From Candidatus Nitrospira neomarina (GTDB lineage Bacteria > Nitrospirota > Nitrospiria > Nitrospirales > UBA8639): 64,000 nucleotides of DNA. Where the stretch lies: positions 682,001 to 746,000 of the forward strand of contig NZ_CP116968.1 in the NCBI RefSeq assembly GCF_032051675.1, read 5' to 3'. This document shows positions 62,415-64,000 of the stretch, one piece after another. The translations under genes were made by a program, and so were the position numbers. Each line of letters begins with the position of its first letter. Positions within the stretch are counted from its first letter, which is position 1. The notes beneath the pieces are model-generated. The model had not been told where the DNA came from. It worked only from the letters and a program-made list of their open reading frames with translations, and made no database searches.

Positions 62415-63350
62415 ATGGCAAAATGGATGGCCGAAATTGACCAACGTACCGGACTTGCCGGTGCCAATAAGATGGAACTATTAATGTTTCATTTTGGGAC
62501 GAGTGAAACCTACGGAATAAATGTGTTTAAGATTCGAGAAGTCATGAAGCTCCCACCCGTGGTGAAAATTCCCGATTCCGATCCTCGAATTCTGGGCCTG
62601 GTGAATCTTCGTGGAGAAAATATTGCCTTAGTGGATTTGAAGCAGGCGATTGGACTTGGACCGTTGGATCCTGTTGGTGCGAAGTTGATCATTGCGGAGT
62701 ATAACGATAACAAACAAGGATTTTTGGTCGCGGGTGTTGATCGGATCATCCGTATGTCGTGGGAACGTATTCAAATACCTCCGCCGATGGTCCAATCGAG
62801 CCGGCAGGGGGCAGTCACGGCTATTACCAAATTAGAAGATGGCCGTATGGTGTTAATTTTGGATGTGGAAAAGGTCTTGGCCGAACTGCATCCACGAAGT
62901 GAGGAAGAAGTTTTCGTTGGCATTGAACCGCACGAGGAATTAGCCGGGAAACGTGTCTTAGTTGCCGATGACTCGCTTGTGGCCAGAAAGCAAATTACCA
63001 AAACGTTAGAACGATTGGGAATGAAATACGAAGAAACACAAACGGGAAGAGAGGCGCTCACCCGTTTACGACAGTATGCGGAGTTGAGTGTCAAAACGGA
63101 GCGAACCATTTTTGATTTTGTCGTGGGTGTGATTACCGATATCGAAATGCCGGAAATGGATGGGTTTTCCCTGACGAAGGCTATCCGTGAAGATCCCCGA
63201 TTACAGGGTCTTCCGATTTTGATGCATTCTTCTTTGTCCGGCCAGTGCAATGTGGATAAGGGCAAGGCTTTGGGTGTGACAGATTATGTGACCAAATTTC
63301 ATCCAACGGACCTTCGTGACAAATTGGTTGAACATCTTGGAACGCCGTAG
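62415..63350 (+). CDS. cheV: Chemotaxis coupling protein CheV (CheW + receiver)
   Basis: The 311-aa protein fuses an N-terminal CheW domain (LMFHFGTSETYGINVFKIREV; ILGLVNLRGENIALVDL) to a C-terminal receiver with VLVADDSLVARKQI and the acceptor Asp in GVITDIEMPEMDGF. CheV couples receptors to CheA and may adapt or act as a phosphate sink. I chose ATG 62415 because GAGGAG precedes it at good distance; the frame is open from 62304. It follows cheA2 directly and is followed by a receptor gene. Confidence 0.95.
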   Translation: MAKWMAEIDQRTGLAGANKMELLMFHFGTSETYGINVFKIREVMKLPPVVKIPDSDPRILGLVNLRGENIALVDLKQAIGLGPLDPVGAKLIIAEYNDNKQGFLVAGVDRIIRMSWERIQIPPPMVQSSRQGAVTAITKLEDGRMVLILDVEKVLAELHPRSEEEVFVGIEPHEELAGKRVLVADDSLVARKQITKTLERLGMKYEETQTGREALTRLRQYAELSVKTERTIFDFVVGVITDIEMPEMDGFSLTKAIREDPRLQGLPILMHSSLSGQCNVDKGKALGVTDYVTKFHPTDLRDKLVEHLGTP

Positions 63351-63455
63351 TGATTCGTGGTGCGGTTTCACAGGGAAAACGCATCGTTGGAGGGGATGAA
63401 AAAAATTTTACTGCCATAGGACGAGACACATGAAACGTGTATTAAGAGGATACCA

Positions 63456-64000
63456 ATGATGAAGGCGACGTGGAATGTAGGCATTACAACAAAGTTAGTC
63501 TGGATCCTTCTGTTTTTTTCGTTGATTCCTCTGAGTGTTCAGGTCTATTCATTGTTTCAGACTGCAGAGGTTTTGAAAAAGGAGGTTGGAGTCCAATACC
63601 AAGAGCTGGCGGAAGTGATTGTTGAAAAAATTCACCTCTATCTCGCTGAACGGGCCGCAGATGCTCAAATTCTGAGTCGGAGTACGTTTTCTGGCGTTCC
63701 GGAGCATCTGGGACAAGGTGTGAGTCCCTCATACGAATTAGTGCAGGTCTTGAATTCGTATGTTCAGATAACCGGGATGTACTCTCTGGTTCAAGTGGTA
63801 GATCTGGATGGGAATTTGATCGCTGTGAATGATCATGATGCAGAAGGCGTGCCTCTTCAGACGGAGAAATTGTATGGAAAAAATTATCGATCGACTCCGT
63901 GGTTTCGGGCCCTCCGAGGGGCCGGAGAGAGGGCCAGCCCGACAGATCCTTCTTCAAGAAGCGATGTGAGCCGAGAGGTCTTTGTGGAAAGCGTCATGCT
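63456..64000 (+). CDS. Methyl-accepting chemotaxis protein, N-terminal part (cut by window edge)
   Basis: From ATG 63456 (AGAGGATA upstream) the frame is open to the window end. It codes for 181 residues: a membrane segment at about 15-33 (LVWILLFFSLIPLSVQVY) and the start of a periplasmic Cache-type sensor (YVQITGMYSLVQVVDLDGNLI; YRSTPWFRAL). The pattern closely follows the Cache receptor at 43294 ([25 protein letters not shown]). The HAMP and signalling domains must lie beyond 64000. It is probably the receptor of chemotaxis set 2. Confidence 0.85.
   Translation, partial: MMKATWNVGITTKLVWILLFFSLIPLSVQVYSLFQTAEVLKKEVGVQYQELAEVIVEKIHLYLAERAADAQILSRSTFSGVPEHLGQGVSPSYELVQVLNSYVQITGMYSLVQVVDLDGNLIAVNDHDAEGVPLQTEKLYGKNYRSTPWFRALRGAGERASPTDPSSRSDVSREVFVESVM

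Noticed and set aside
1-64000. tRNA, rRNA, riboswitch or prophage genes
   Set aside because: No cloverleaf-like stretch, rRNA signature, known aptamer pattern or phage gene cluster was found by eye; the small HTH protein alone is not evidence of a prophage.

Overview
The window is a long flagellar and chemotaxis island from a Gram-negative, motile bacterium. An LptD outer-membrane assembly gene, c-type (CxxCH) sensor proteins, and a flagellar gene order running fliE-F-G-H-I-J-(MotE-like)-K-flgD-E-fliL-M-N-O-P-Q-R-flhB-A-F-G-fliA fit the phylum Nitrospirota, probably Nitrospira or a relative. That assignment rests on family knowledge and was not tested by a search. Base composition looks close to 50-53% GC throughout, and I see no sign of a large foreign island. 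Nearly every gene is on the plus strand.

Layout. 1-5.7 kb: housekeeping and envelope genes (accD, folC, lptD, one secreted hypothetical) and one small convergent ORF. 5.9-12.3 kb: regulators, namely a sigma-54 activator, a secreted TPR protein, a PAS histidine kinase and a second sigma-54 activator, arranged like FlrA then FlrB/FlrC (FleQ, FleS/FleR). 12.5-23.7 kb: rod, MS-ring, switch, export ATPase, hook-length and hook genes, opening with a good sigma-54 promoter and closing with a strong intrinsic terminator. 24.1-35.2 kb: fliL to fliA, again opening with a near-consensus sigma-54 promoter. 35.4-38.2 kb: a partner-switching set (receiver-PP2C phosphatase, receiver-HATPase kinase, STAS protein). 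38.3-53.0 kb: chemotaxis set 1 (MCP-like protein, CheY, CheA, CheW, two MCPs, a haem protein, CheR, CheD, CheB, second CheR). 53.4-58.7 kb: STAS protein, HD-GYP-like protein, large hybrid kinase, small HTH protein. 59.2-64.0 kb: chemotaxis set 2 (CheY, CheZ, CheA, CheV, and an MCP cut by the window edge).

How they work together. The two sigma-54 activators and the kinase probably switch on the sigma-54 promoters before flgB and fliL. FlhF/FlhG set flagellar number and place, and FliA drives late genes that lie outside the window (no motA/B, fliC, fliD or flgK/L here). Two CheA-centred pathways feed the switch. CheD, CheB and the CheRs serve adaptation, and two MCPs end in a CheR-tether-like FFEEF pentapeptide.

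The most unusual feature is a family of intergenic inverted repeats whose arms are built from in-register heptamers (CGTRAGG on the left, CCTYACG on the right). At least twelve copies sit between genes of these operons, usually starting 2-12 nt after a stop codon. One copy (39960-40394) carries a gene for a four-helix-bundle S23/IVP protein, the family encoded inside 23S rRNA intervening sequences. This looks like a dispersed, transcribed IVS-like or MITE-like element family with one coding member.
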